Shown: positions 1-7,933, numbered from the stretch's first letter. The stretch: 44,719 bases of DNA from a virus (IMGVR_UViG_3300023223_000867:1-44719); one strand, 5' to 3'. Translations and numbers: made by a program. Notes: generated by a model not told the origin, from the letters alone.

Positions 1-131
1 TGAACTGGTGCCATCCCGGGTTGTTGAACTGGTGCCATCCCGGGTTGTTGAACTGGTGCCATCCCGGGTTGTTGAACTGGTGCCATCCCGGGTTGTTGAA
101 CTGGTGCCATCCCGGGTTGTTGAACTGGTGC
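1..131. repeat. 24-bp tandem repeat array, left window edge
   Basis: Five perfect copies of a 24-bp unit (starting TGAACTGGTGCC) lie head to tail from the first base, followed by an 11-base partial copy. Read on the minus strand the unit encodes the octapeptide PGMAPVQQ in frame with the DUF2815 protein. The first 126 bases are identical to the last 126 bases of the window, so this is one array cut by the window edges and the true copy number may have been collapsed by assembly. Confidence 0.95.
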
Positions 132-668
132 GCCTGCAGAACCAAATACATTACTTGCATCATAACCGCCACTAATAGCTAATCTAGGTGCAGTACAATC
201 AACAATTCTGACACCTGACAGAGTCGATGAAACACCTTTAGACACATTATCGTATGAATGATGACCTATTAATAATTCAACCTGCGTGCCCGCGTAAAGC
301 ATTGACACATATGACTGCGGTGAAAGTTCGTTTTTCAACATATCAAATACTTGAGGGCACGCTTGATATGTGCCAGCGTTAATGCATAAATAACCATTGA
401 ACTGACCATCAGCATTGAACTTGTCAGTGGGTAATACTTCTTTTATGCACCACAACCCACCTGCAGGTAACACACCTTTCCAACAACCGTTTAAAAATTC
501 AGCATTCGCTAAAGTATTAAAATCGGCTAAATCCGGCTCTTGTGGATGAACCACTATTTTAGCTGTCCATTTGGGCTTTCCGACAGCGTTATCTGTGTTA
601 GGATTAGTGATCCCATCCCACACCAGTATCCCTTTGACCGTACATAAATTACCATCATAAATTGCCAT
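1..668 (-). CDS. DUF2815-type ssDNA-binding protein, N-terminal part (gene continues across the window edge)
   Basis: Starts with ATG at 668-666 (MAIYDGNLCTVKGILVW) directly after the stop of the upstream nuclease gene. The N-terminal domain of roughly 180 residues resembles the DUF2815 family, a phage single-stranded DNA-binding OB-fold family found beside DUF2800 nucleases and replicative polymerases; it would coat ssDNA at the fork. It is followed by PGMAPVQQ octapeptide repeats that run off the window edge. Joining the two edges through their 126-base overlap gives a continuous 315-aa protein ending at 44314. The Pro/Gln repeat linker is unusual for an ssDNA-binding protein. Family assignment is by motif and context; the continuity across the edge is seen directly. 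Confidence 0.8.
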   Translation of the reverse strand, partial: MAIYDGNLCTVKGILVWDGITNPNTDNAVGKPKWTAKIVVHPQEPDLADFNTLANAEFLNGCWKGVLPAGGLWCIKEVLPTDKFNADGQFNGYLCINAGTYQACPQVFDMLKNELSPQSYVSMLYAGTQVELLIGHHSYDNVSKGVSSTLSGVRIVDCTAPRLAISGGYDASNVFGSAGAPVQQPGMAPVQQPGMAPVQQPGMAPVQQPGMAPVQQPGMAPV

Positions 669-669
669 G

Positions 670-1827
670 TTATTGACCTCGTTTTTTTCCGAACACACTA
701 GATGCACGGGTTGTAGTTGAATCGACAATTTTTGTTTTGCCTTTGGAACGTGTAGCATAAACATTAATGACATCTTCGTCAATAAGTTTTTTCTTGTCGG
801 GTGATCTCAGTGCTAGTGCTTGAGTCGGTGTGATTAATTTTTCCTTGACTAGTTTGGCACCATACATCTGACCGAGTATTTTGATCTCAGGTTCTGGTTT
901 CGTCCAATGCAGCGCGCCTATCGGATTATCAAGCGCTAAACCATCGACTAATTGACCTTGGCCAAACATCGCAATGATTTGGGCGTCAACAGCATTGAGT
1001 CGTTCATCGATTGCTGCTTTTGCACGTTTTAAAATGTTGCGATGCAACGCGAGTTGATCTGCAGGAATAATTTCAACGCTCATCGCCGTGCCCACATCGA
1101 TAGCATTCATGGCTGCGTGATTGGCTGTCTGACAAGCAAAATAAGCGCTGCAGTGTTTGCAGTGTTTGCCGCTTTTTGCTGGTGGATTTGGTGCAAGTGC
1201 TAATGCACCTTGATGATGGAGTTGATTAGCATAGGCTCGCAATTCGCTAGCCATAACCGTCCATACTCTGATCGTGCCATCGGGATGATAAGCACGCGGT
1301 TGAACGATCCTGATATTAACCTGTATGTGCAAATCATCATGACCAATTTGATCGATAATACCAATAACACCATCGATCATTTGCCAATTCTCGAAAGCCT
1401 CAACAACACCATGACCATATTTAAACTCCCAAATATCTAAAACTCTAGCCTGAGCGTTAAAAACCCAACAATCTGGGATCGCTGCGTTTTCAGTCGCATG
1501 AATTCTTGGTATTTGGACTAATTGTTCAATCTGGATCTGTTGCAATAAACCATCAGCCTGACAAACTTTGAGCACATCCATGACATATTGTTCGGCTGCA
1601 TCACACATAGCAGTGTCGATCACTACGCCGTTCGGTGCGATCTGATCAACAAAATCATGACAGAGCACCTTGGGGTAATTTTTCAATACTTGCTCAGATA
1701 CGTGATGCGTTGCAGTACCTTCGAGCGATGATTCTGATTTCTCAGTTTGCGGATACATCTCCTGCATGACCACTGAGGCGGCACACCATGCCCACCGCGC
1801 GGCATCGTGTGCTTTTAACCTTGCCAT
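670..1827 (-). CDS. DUF2800 PD-(D/E)XK nuclease (Cas4/RecB-like)
   Basis: A 385-aa protein of the DUF2800 family, phage-encoded relatives of Cas4/RecB exonucleases. Visible signatures are an early EGTATH box, the nuclease core with D upstream of E-x-K in DIWEFKYGHG near residue 132, a following Gln-Trp segment, and a cysteine cluster (CKHCSAYFAC) near residues 225-235 fitting the iron-sulphur cluster of Cas4-type enzymes. It probably processes DNA ends in replication or recombination. The start at 1827 overlaps the end of the upstream gene by 13 bases, and the ssDNA-binding gene starts 2 bases after its stop, so the three are one leftward operon. The RecB-like fold is inferred from motifs. 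Confidence 0.82.
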   Translation of the reverse strand: MARLKAHDAARWAWCAASVVMQEMYPQTEKSESSLEGTATHHVSEQVLKNYPKVLCHDFVDQIAPNGVVIDTAMCDAAEQYVMDVLKVCQADGLLQQIQIEQLVQIPRIHATENAAIPDCWVFNAQARVLDIWEFKYGHGVVEAFENWQMIDGVIGIIDQIGHDDLHIQVNIRIVQPRAYHPDGTIRVWTVMASELRAYANQLHHQGALALAPNPPAKSGKHCKHCSAYFACQTANHAAMNAIDVGTAMSVEIIPADQLALHRNILKRAKAAIDERLNAVDAQIIAMFGQGQLVDGLALDNPIGALHWTKPEPEIKILGQMYGAKLVKEKLITPTQALALRSPDKKKLIDEDVINVYATRSKGKTKIVDSTTTRASSVFGKKRGQ

Positions 1828-2603
1828 AATTCATCCAACCTTGCTGCTATGGGCGCTACTAAATCAGGGCAAGCATGCAACTGCGGTAATACTTCTAATT
1901 CAAATTCAACCAATACAGCGTTTACAGTATTGGCGTATTCAGAATTTGATTGAATTCGAGATGTGACAGTCGTTAATAATTGAGGGAAAGTAATAGGCGT
2001 TATCTGAGTATCATCGCCGCCACCTCCGCCGCCACCGAATGCAGCTTGTGCGGCGGTTTGCTCTACTGCGCCGATCACAACTTCTGCGCCACCTTGCGCG
2101 GCTATTCGGGCTTTATTTTCCGTTTCGACTTGCTCGATTAAACCAGGTTGTTTGGTTTTGATCCCTGCTTTATATTTCCAGCTGTCATCTTTCTTGAGCC
2201 TGGTTTTACCACTTGAATGAATACGAGCATCCCATGGTAGGCCATTTGGATCAAGTTCTTCGTTTGCCGGTGCCACCGCAGAGGTCGCAGCTTGAGTCTT
2301 TGGGTCAGATAAATCAGCCCTTTGTGAAATCTGAGCGACATTATCATTAGTGATTTTTGAGGCTATTTCGCCTGATTCGAGCGTTTCACCTGGGGCTAGT
2401 ACTCTAGGTAAAATCACCTGTGATTCTGCAGTAACGCTACTTAAAGCTGTTCCTACAACTACAGGTTTAGAATCAGGATGCAATGAGGCCGTCACAACAT
2501 TACTCGATTCTAAATCCTGAGCGATACCAGCCAACGCACGCAAGATCAGTTTATCATCCACTGATATTCCGTATTCAGCATCTAACTCAATGGTTAATTT
2601 CAT
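1815..2603 (-). CDS. Replication-operon protein with LPWDARIH motif, function unknown
   Basis: First gene (262 aa) of the leftward replication operon, starting 39 bases downstream of its promoter -10 with an AGGA-type ribosome site. The centre carries GLPWDARIHSSGK followed by a Trp-Lys-rich stretch (about residues 120-150), a motif I recognise from phage proteins encoded next to DUF2800, DUF2815 and polymerase genes. Flanking parts are low complexity: an Ala/Thr/Ser-rich region before it and a run of seven glycines near residue 193. The C-terminal 60 residues look helical. The motif and context suggest a replication accessory factor, but no catalytic motif is visible and I assign no activity. 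Confidence 0.6.
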   Translation of the reverse strand: MKLTIELDAEYGISVDDKLILRALAGIAQDLESSNVVTASLHPDSKPVVVGTALSSVTAESQVILPRVLAPGETLESGEIASKITNDNVAQISQRADLSDPKTQAATSAVAPANEELDPNGLPWDARIHSSGKTRLKKDDSWKYKAGIKTKQPGLIEQVETENKARIAAQGGAEVVIGAVEQTAAQAAFGGGGGGGDDTQITPITFPQLLTTVTSRIQSNSEYANTVNAVLVEFELEVLPQLHACPDLVAPIAARLDELWQG

Positions 2604-2641
2604 GGTTATTATATCCTCGTTTTTAATTAATTAAGGATTGG

Positions 2642-2683
2642 ATCATATTCCTTATTGACAACACTGTCAACAATAATTATGCT
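2642..2683. promoter_or_regulatory. Bidirectional early promoter around one shared operator
   Basis: The operator ATTGACAACACTGTCAAC is at 2654-2671. Rightward, -35 TTGACA (2655-2660) and -10 TATGCT (2678-2683) are 17 bp apart and point at the 2714 gene. Leftward, TTGACA on the minus strand (2670-2665) and TATGAT (2647-2642) are also 17 bp apart and point at the 2603 gene. One inverted repeat therefore supplies both -35 boxes, so anything binding it would switch both replication arms together. Hexamers and spacings are read directly; promoter activity is inferred. Confidence 0.85.
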
Positions 2684-2713
2684 AGAAGCTCTTTTGATTA
2701 CTGAGTGTATCCC

Positions 2714-2908
2714 ATGTTTAAAGGAACTAGGAAAATTCAAGAACTAACCGTTAAGTATTTTAAAAACATTGATACTCATGGACAAGAGAAAGTTGATAAT
2801 TGTGTTAGGTTAGCTAACGCGACTAGATGGACTTATCAATATTATCTTAGTTTACCTGATGATCAATTTAACGCAGCTATGATGAAGTGTTTCCCAAATG
2901 AACACTGA
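2714..2908 (+). CDS. Small early protein, function unknown
   Basis: A 64-aa protein beginning MFKGTRKIQELTVKYF. I prefer ATG 2714 because a GAG ribosome-site element lies 7-9 bases before it; a GTG at 2705 would add three residues. It is the first gene of the rightward early transcript and overlaps the next ORF by 11 bases. It is basic at the N terminus, with no membrane segment and no recognisable domain. Confidence 0.55.
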   Translation: MFKGTRKIQELTVKYFKNIDTHGQEKVDNCVRLANATRWTYQYYLSLPDDQFNAAMMKCFPNEH

Positions 2909-3071
2909 TAAAATAAACCAACACATAATTACTGTGCTTAGTCAATTGTCGTTAAACACTGTACTCGATGAGGATAATGATTTAATCGTTGAGCTGCTTT
3001 TAGGCGATCAAGTTATTAGTAACTGTTGTATTGGTTCTGAAGAAATTAAACAAATGATGAACACGCCTTAA
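2898..3071 (+). CDS. Small early protein, function unknown
   Basis: A 57-aa ORF (MNTDKINQHIITVLSQ...) sitting exactly between its neighbours: it overlaps the gene before by 11 bases, and its TAA overlaps the helicase ATG as TAATG. This tight coupling in both directions is the main support for it being real. Mostly helical, acidic in the middle (DEDNDL), with a Cys pair; no recognisable domain. Confidence 0.6.
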   Translation: MNTDKINQHIITVLSQLSLNTVLDEDNDLIVELLLGDQVISNCCIGSEEIKQMMNTP

Positions 3072-4702
3072 TGCAACTCAGAGATTATCAAGCAGCGACA
3101 GAATTTGAAATAAACAAAGCCTGGGAAGCTGTCACTAATGTATTAGCTGTCTTGCCTTGCGGTGGCGGTAAAACAGTTGTTTTTGCCAAAATTCTCAAAG
3201 ATCATAATGGCGCTGCTTGCGCTATTGCTCATCGTCAAGAATTAGTCAGTCAGATCAGTGTGGCGCTGGCTAAATTCGGTGTGAGTCATCGCATCATTGC
3301 GCCAAAAGCTTTAATTCACGATATTGTTCAACTACATGTTGAGGAAGTGGGGCGAAGTTTTTATAATCCCTCAGCCAAAGTTGCGGTAGCGGGTGTTGAT
3401 ACGCTGAACAGGCGCGCTGATACCATGCGTCAATGGCTCAATAGTGTCACGCTTTGGGTAATTGATGAAGCGCATCATGTGCTAATAGATAATAAATGGG
3501 GTAACGCTTGCAATTTATTTCCGAATGCTAAAGGTTTGGGGGTTACAGCTACACCTAATCGTGCCGATGGTGCCGGACTAGGTCGTCATGCTGATGGCTT
3601 ATTTGATACCATGATCGAAGGTTCGACAATGCGCGAACTGATTAATCAATCGTATTTAACTGATTATCGAATATTTGCGCCACCTTCTGATCTCGATATG
3701 GAAGGCGTTAAAACCACAGCACTCGGTGAATTCTCACCCAAAGAAACCAAGAAACGAATTGAGCGATCACACATTCTCGGTGATGTCGTTAAACACTATT
3801 TGCGGATCGCGCCTGATAAATTAGGGATCACTTTCGCCGCTGATGTGGAAAATGCCACACTGATCGCTGCACGATTCAATGATACTGGTGTACCAGCTGC
3901 AGTCGTTACCGCTAAAACGCCGCTCAGAGAACGAACCGCAATATTAAAACGATTTAAAAACCGTGACTTATTACAACTGGTTAATGTTGATTTATTTGGT
4001 GAAGGGTTTGATCTGCCAGCAATAGAAGTGGTTAGTTTTGCCAGGCCGACGATGAGTTATTCGCTTTATGTTCAGCAGTTTGGTCGAGCGCTCAGGTTGA
4101 TGAATGGGAAACATTGGGCAATCATCATTGATCATGTGGGTAATATTAAACGGCACGGTTTACCTGATAAATTACAAACCTGGACGCTTGATCGCCGCGA
4201 ACGTTCCAGCCGTAAAAAACACGATCCTGATCTTATTCCTCTCAAAACCTGTAAGGCTTGCACAGGGTTATATGAAGCTGTATATAAAATTTGCCCGTAT
4301 TGCGGTGAACTCGATGTGCCAGCAGGCCGATCATCACCTAAGCAAGTTGATGGTGATTTGTTTGAATTAGATGCCGCCACCTTGGCAGCGATGCGTGGCG
4401 AAATATTAGCCATTAGTAATGATTTAGATGGTACGAAACTGAAAGGTGATGCGCTTCAACGATTTGCGCAACTCAAACGTCACGCTGTTAAACAAGAAGC
4501 GCAGACGACACTCAGATCGGCGATCAGGCTGCTCGGTGGTTACCATATCAACCAGGGTATTAACCAATCAGAGAGCTGGAAACGTTTTTATTTTCGGTTT
4601 GGTGTTGATGTCATGAGTGCTCAAGCATTACCTACACGCGAAGCTAATGAACTACAAGAACGGATCATTGAGCACTTGACAGCTTGCGGTGTGGTTTGTT
4701 AA
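3071..4702 (+). CDS. Superfamily 2 DEAH-type helicase with C-terminal zinc ribbon
   Basis: A 543-aa helicase of the SSL2/RecG-like phage type that would unwind or translocate on DNA using ATP. Motifs in order: Q-motif-like QLRDYQ (residues 2-7), Walker A PCGGGKT (29-35), DEAH (132-135), motif III TATPNR (159-164) and arginine-finger motif VI QFGRALR (336-342). A four-cysteine zinc ribbon follows (C394, C397, C408, C411), then a helical C-terminal tail. It is the main product of the rightward early operon and is followed by a terminator. A 24-residue piece at 186-208 recurs in a separate small gene at 5688. The exact role (replication, recombination or transcription-linked) cannot be told. Confidence 0.9.
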   Translation: MQLRDYQAATEFEINKAWEAVTNVLAVLPCGGGKTVVFAKILKDHNGAACAIAHRQELVSQISVALAKFGVSHRIIAPKALIHDIVQLHVEEVGRSFYNPSAKVAVAGVDTLNRRADTMRQWLNSVTLWVIDEAHHVLIDNKWGNACNLFPNAKGLGVTATPNRADGAGLGRHADGLFDTMIEGSTMRELINQSYLTDYRIFAPPSDLDMEGVKTTALGEFSPKETKKRIERSHILGDVVKHYLRIAPDKLGITFAADVENATLIAARFNDTGVPAAVVTAKTPLRERTAILKRFKNRDLLQLVNVDLFGEGFDLPAIEVVSFARPTMSYSLYVQQFGRALRLMNGKHWAIIIDHVGNIKRHGLPDKLQTWTLDRRERSSRKKHDPDLIPLKTCKACTGLYEAVYKICPYCGELDVPAGRSSPKQVDGDLFELDAATLAAMRGEILAISNDLDGTKLKGDALQRFAQLKRHAVKQEAQTTLRSAIRLLGGYHINQGINQSESWKRFYFRFGVDVMSAQALPTREANELQERIIEHLTACGVVC

Positions 4703-4737
4703 TGTAATTGTGTCAGATGGAGTGAATTTCCCCCGAG

Positions 4738-4760
4738 AACCCTTGAAAGAGGGTTTTTTA
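4738..4760 (+). terminator. Rho-independent terminator after the helicase gene
   Basis: Stem AACCCT (4738-4743) pairs with AGGGTT (4750-4755) around a six-base loop and runs into a T tract. It sits 36 bases after the helicase stop and just before the next promoter, separating two transcription units. Confidence 0.8.
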
Positions 4761-4770
4761 TTGTCTGTCT

Positions 4771-4800
4771 GTTGACAGCTTCGTCAATAAGGCTCATAAT
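4771..4800 (+). promoter_or_regulatory. Operator-embedded sigma70-type promoter
   Basis: Operator GTTGACAGCTTCGTCAAT at 4771-4788 contains -35 TTGACA (4772-4777); -10 CATAAT is at 4795-4800 after exactly 17 bp. The downstream leader (GCTCAATTAA, then AACAGGTGA) recurs at 16.7 kb and on the minus strand near 21.75 kb. It drives the small membrane-protein genes from 4832. Confidence 0.85.
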
Positions 4801-4831
4801 GACTGCTCAATTAACCAACAGGTGAAATAAA

Positions 4832-5014
4832 ATGATGAAATACAGAATCGCAGCGACAGCATGTTTAATGTTGCAAATAGTTCTAATTATGTTTAGTGTC
4901 CAAGTTATTAATGCTGAGAATGTAACAGAAGATACGAAGTTATTTCATTTCGGACTTATAATTCTCAATGTTGTTTTTGGTGGGGTTAATATAAAAACAA
5001 TTTTTTCGGATTAA
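4832..5014 (+). CDS. Small two-segment membrane protein
   Basis: A 60-aa protein preceded by AGGTGA. Residues about 7-27 form a hydrophobic, signal-like or membrane segment ending in NAEN, and residues about 38-52 form a second hydrophobic stretch. It is the first gene behind an operator-type promoter with the conserved leader, like the lone membrane-protein gene at 21530 on the other strand. This suggests an envelope-acting accessory (moron-type) gene, for example in superinfection exclusion; that role is only inference. Confidence 0.6.
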   Translation: MMKYRIAATACLMLQIVLIMFSVQVINAENVTEDTKLFHFGLIILNVVFGGVNIKTIFSD

Positions 5015-5035
5015 ATAATCAATGAGGGATCTAAA

Positions 5036-5320
5036 ATGAAAGATTTTTTAAACGGTATCATCAAAGCCGATGCTTTTCAATGGTTGGGGTTTTCAATCTT
5101 CTGTTTATTTTCCAGCGCTGTGGTCATTTTATTTATATCTTTATCTTCAGATCATAAAATAAAATGCTATTACATGAAATCTGATTCAAGTAATTCTGTT
5201 GTGTCGTATAAAGTCATGGGTCATGTTGATTGGGGTGGAGATGTTACTGTATTTATCGGTCATCATCCCACTGATTCAAAGGCAATACTGTCTGATTTAA
5301 AACAATGTGCGAGTAAATAA
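5036..5320 (+). CDS. Single-pass membrane protein, function unknown
   Basis: A 94-aa protein with one clear membrane segment at about residues 15-37 (WLGFSIFCLFSSAVVILFI) and a polar C-terminal domain with two cysteines. GAGGGA precedes the start by about 7 bases. It lies 21 bases after the previous small membrane protein in the same transcript. No family recognised. Confidence 0.6.
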   Translation: MKDFLNGIIKADAFQWLGFSIFCLFSSAVVILFISLSSDHKIKCYYMKSDSSNSVVSYKVMGHVDWGGDVTVFIGHHPTDSKAILSDLKQCASK

Positions 5321-5322
5321 TC

Positions 5323-5691
5323 ATGGATATGTTATCAACCTTGTTTATAATCAGCGTCACATTTTCAGTGTTATTCGTCATTGTGATGGCAACTAGAACC
5401 AATGATTTACCTTATTTAACCAGGCGATTAACGGTTGAGTTAATGTTTTCTCGTCGTCTAGCGGATGAGATCCAGGTTATCTGTGATTCATTCAGGCAAG
5501 GTGATGATGAATTTGGAGATATTGCGATTATTCAATGCGCTAGGCAGGTTTTTGTGAGTGGTAATGAGATTAACCAAATATTTGAAAGTTTCCCTGGTAT
5601 GATTAAACATCCTGCATCGTTTAGAGCTAGATGCAGCAATCAAAGAGTAGCATTTAACGAATTGCTTAAAGCTATGGGGGTGGGAAGATGA
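5323..5691 (+). CDS. Membrane-anchored small protein, function unknown
   Basis: A 122-aa protein with an N-terminal hydrophobic anchor (about residues 4-23) and a soluble helical domain. It starts 2 bases after the preceding stop and overlaps the next ORF by 4 bases, so translation is probably coupled. No recognisable domain; the three adjacent membrane proteins from 4832 to 5691 may act together at the inner membrane. Confidence 0.6.
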   Translation: MDMLSTLFIISVTFSVLFVIVMATRTNDLPYLTRRLTVELMFSRRLADEIQVICDSFRQGDDEFGDIAIIQCARQVFVSGNEINQIFESFPGMIKHPASFRARCSNQRVAFNELLKAMGVGR

Positions 5692-5948
5692 TGACGCCAG
5701 ACGAAGCTGCTTTCACTAAACCTCAAACAAATTTTAATCTAACAGTGCGTGAATTGATAGATCAAGGGTATCTTACTGATTATAAAATATTAGCAAGACC
5801 ACCATCTAATTTGAAATTAAAACTGGTTTCAAACAGCATGAGAGATCACGCGGTGCTAAGCGATAAAATCAGTATACCTGGTCAAGATCGCAGCGTTGAA
5901 TCAGTGTGGATAATATGGCTCGTTGGTTTGGGGGCTTGGTGGTTATGA
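5688..5948 (+). CDS. Small protein carrying a helicase-derived segment
   Basis: An 86-aa ORF whose residues 19-42 (TVRELIDQGYLTDYKILA...) closely match residues 186-208 of the phage's own SF2 helicase (TMRELINQSYLTDYRIFA...). The underlying DNA is clearly related but diverged. The rest does not match and ends in a hydrophobic, Trp-rich tail (WIIWLVGLGAWWL). It lacks all ATPase motifs, so it is not a helicase; it is either a decayed copy of a related helicase gene or a short protein that kept this segment. It has a GGGAAG ribosome site and is coupled at both ends, which argues that it is expressed. Confidence 0.5.
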   Translation: MMTPDEAAFTKPQTNFNLTVRELIDQGYLTDYKILARPPSNLKLKLVSNSMRDHAVLSDKISIPGQDRSVESVWIIWLVGLGAWWL

Positions 5949-6334
5949 GCACACCACTCACTAAGTGCAGTCCTGTCTGGTTATCAAAACAAGATGAGAA
6001 TGATCCAAACTTGAGAAAAAATTATCGCCGATCTGTTCGTTATTACAAAAAGCTTTATGCCGCATGGCCAGATTGGTGTGCTAATCATTCTGATTTTAAG
6101 AAAATTTATCATGAAGCAAAACGACTTAGAAAAATGGGAAAAGATGTTCATGTTGATCACATTGTGCCAATTTGTTCACCGATAGTGTGTGGTCTCCATG
6201 TCCCGTGGAATTTAGAAATCATTCCAGCAAAAACAAATATGTCCAAATCTAACAACATGTGGCCTGGACATCCGTTTGAAAATCACGAATTATTTAAAAT
6301 GACTCGTGAACCCCATCAGTTACGGTTGTTGTGA
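5945..6334 (+). CDS. HNH endonuclease
   Basis: A 129-aa HNH-fold nuclease. The ATG at 5945 overlaps the previous stop as ATGA, which I prefer over an in-frame ATG 39 bases upstream. The core reads HVDHIVPI near residues 68-75, then LEIIPAKTNMSKSNN, matching the phage HNH layout D-H...N...N with a metal-binding His. Such genes are either free-standing homing nucleases or DNA-processing enzymes. No intron or intein is visible nearby. Confidence 0.8.
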   Translation: MSTPLTKCSPVWLSKQDENDPNLRKNYRRSVRYYKKLYAAWPDWCANHSDFKKIYHEAKRLRKMGKDVHVDHIVPICSPIVCGLHVPWNLEIIPAKTNMSKSNNMWPGHPFENHELFKMTREPHQLRLL

Positions 6335-6627
6335 TGTTTGCTTATCAGTCGACAGCTTGCAGGTGCAGAAAGTGCCGTGCTCGTAGAACGTTGAAAAGAC
6401 ATCCTGATAATTATATAAAAATTCCTCGATGCTATTGCGGATCTAATGAGTGGGTTGTCGATGCTTATAGAATGAATAAGGAATATTTGATTTGGAGATC
6501 TGAAAAATGCGATTGTCCTGGTTATTCGTTCCCGCACAGACGCACAGGCGGTTGGTGCTTTCACAACCCTAAACGGAATTTTAATGATGAACATGAGTAT
6601 GATGAATTTGTTAAACAACATCAATGA
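6334..6627 (+). CDS. Cysteine-rich zinc-ribbon-like protein
   Basis: A 97-aa basic protein whose ATG overlaps the HNH stop (TGATG). Cysteines pair as CRCRKC near the N terminus, CYCG near residue 40 and CDC near residue 61, suggesting one or two zinc-binding knuckles. The fixed coupling with the HNH gene suggests a joint role, but no family is recognised. Confidence 0.6.
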   Translation: MFAYQSTACRCRKCRARRTLKRHPDNYIKIPRCYCGSNEWVVDAYRMNKEYLIWRSEKCDCPGYSFPHRRTGGWCFHNPKRNFNDEHEYDEFVKQHQ

Positions 6628-6639
6628 GGAGACAATCAA

Positions 6640-6951
6640 ATGCAAATAGCTGATGTTATTATTAAAAAATGCTTACCTAATGTGGTTGGCGTTCATTTCG
6701 ATAAGTGGACTGTGACGTTTAATCATGTGTATAGAAGTCAATCGATTAGCTTAAAAATCCACAACAGAATCGATTTCATGTCGTATAAAGATGTTCGTTT
6801 TTGTGTTGAGTTTTTAATCGATCCTACTAACGGATCATTGAGTTTCAGAAAAGTCAATGTTGTTTGTAAATGTATTGATTACACGTTGCATAGGCATCTG
6901 TTAGCTAATCAAATTAAATCTCAATTGATAGGGGTAGATGACTGTGAATAA
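6640..6951 (+). CDS. Hypothetical protein
   Basis: A 103-aa ORF with a good GAGGAG ribosome site 10 bases before the ATG. It alternates short beta-like stretches and has no cysteine motif or membrane segment. It overlaps the VRR-NUC gene by 14 bases. I do not recognise a family. Confidence 0.55.
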   Translation: MQIADVIIKKCLPNVVGVHFDKWTVTFNHVYRSQSISLKIHNRIDFMSYKDVRFCVEFLIDPTNGSLSFRKVNVVCKCIDYTLHRHLLANQIKSQLIGVDDCE

Positions 6952-7417
6952 TTTCATGCTTTGGGCGATGCGCTGGCATGTTCCAGATGCTGCAATCAAA
7001 GAGATATTTAACTTGTACGGTGTTGATGTTATGCCTACTAGCGACATGTCTGAGGCGGCGATTACTCAACGTGTAAGGCTTAAAGCTAGTCAGAAGGGCG
7101 CTAGGTTATGGCGCAATAATGTTGGTGCGTATGACCCCGAAAACCCGCCAACTTCGTGGACTCGATGGGGTTTGTGTAATGAATCAGCCGCACAAAATAA
7201 AAAATTAAAATCTAGCGACCTGATTGGTATAACGCCAATTGTTATCGCACAGCAGCATGTAGGGCAAACATTCGGTATTTTTACAGCATATGAGCTGAAA
7301 GCAGGCGGTTGGAAATATTCAGGCAATCAACGCGAACAAGCCCAATTTAGTTTTATTAACCTGGTGAGTGCAATGGGCGGCATAGCGAAATTTATTAATA
7401 GTGAGGATCAGTTGTGA
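6938..7417 (+). CDS. VRR-NUC domain nuclease
   Basis: A 159-aa protein whose C-terminal two thirds match the phage VRR-NUC layout: GARLWRNNVGAYD near residue 53, GLCNES, KSSDLIGITP with the metal-binding Asp near residue 91, then ELKAGGWK with the E-x-K pair near residues 120-122, and a following Gln helix. VRR-NUC is a PD-(D/E)XK variant that in FAN1 cuts branched DNA; in phages it probably resolves replication or recombination intermediates. The N-terminal about 45 residues are family-variable. Confidence 0.85.
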   Translation: MTVNNFMLWAMRWHVPDAAIKEIFNLYGVDVMPTSDMSEAAITQRVRLKASQKGARLWRNNVGAYDPENPPTSWTRWGLCNESAAQNKKLKSSDLIGITPIVIAQQHVGQTFGIFTAYELKAGGWKYSGNQREQAQFSFINLVSAMGGIAKFINSEDQL

Positions 7418-7728
7418 ATAGAATAATATTAAAACACGAAAATACAATGTTACAGCACAGAATACCCATAAAAGACCGAAACAAAGGGATTTGTGTTTTT
7501 AAAATCAGCGGTACATGTGAAGTAACAGACAGAGTTGTTGATTGTCTATTTACAGGCACTAGAGAACAAGCCCAAAGTGTACGACTTATCACTAAAGAAC
7601 AATGTTTAAAAGAAGGAAATTTGAGAAGTCGCCGTGTGTTTTCAAGTAAAAACGGTAAAATTAAATATCATCCTTATAATACGTCAACCGCAGAATCACC
7701 TGAACAAAAATTATACAATGACACCTGA
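7414..7728 (+). CDS. Hypothetical protein
   Basis: A 104-aa basic protein starting at GTG 7414, which overlaps the preceding TGA and has GAGGA 9 bases upstream. No membrane segment or known motif. It overlaps the next start by 11 bases. Confidence 0.5.
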   Translation: MNRIILKHENTMLQHRIPIKDRNKGICVFKISGTCEVTDRVVDCLFTGTREQAQSVRLITKEQCLKEGNLRSRRVFSSKNGKIKYHPYNTSTAESPEQKLYNDT

Positions 7729-7933
7729 ACACCGTACAAAATATTTCGTTGAGCACGACGGTGTCAAGTCTGTTTGTTGGTTTATGGGTGGTCTGTTTAT
7801 TTTTGATAATTATAGAACTGAAACAGATGTTAAAATAATACAGTGTTTGGGTAATGAACGTCAATATTTTGGCACATTGGATAAAGCGCGTAAACTTCAA
7901 ACAGTCATTGACAAGATCGTCAACAAGTCTTAA
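7718..7933 (+). CDS. Small hypothetical protein with an operator in its 3' end
   Basis: A 71-aa ORF beginning MTPEHRTKYFVEH. I choose ATG 7718 because it overlaps the previous stop; the longer reading from 7634 would run through the neighbouring gene. Its last codons contain a copy of the phage operator, so the coding sequence and the promoter for the tRNA unit overlap. Confidence 0.5.
   Translation: MTPEHRTKYFVEHDGVKSVCWFMGGLFIFDNYRTETDVKIIQCLGNERQYFGTLDKARKLQTVIDKIVNKS

Noticed and set aside
1-131. CRISPR-like array of 24-bp direct repeats
   Set aside because: Units are head to tail without spacers, in frame within a protein gene and not palindromic as a crRNA repeat.
1210-1440. Plus-strand ORF of 76 aa within the DUF2800 gene
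   Set aside because: Fully antisense to a strongly supported nuclease gene and without a ribosome site.
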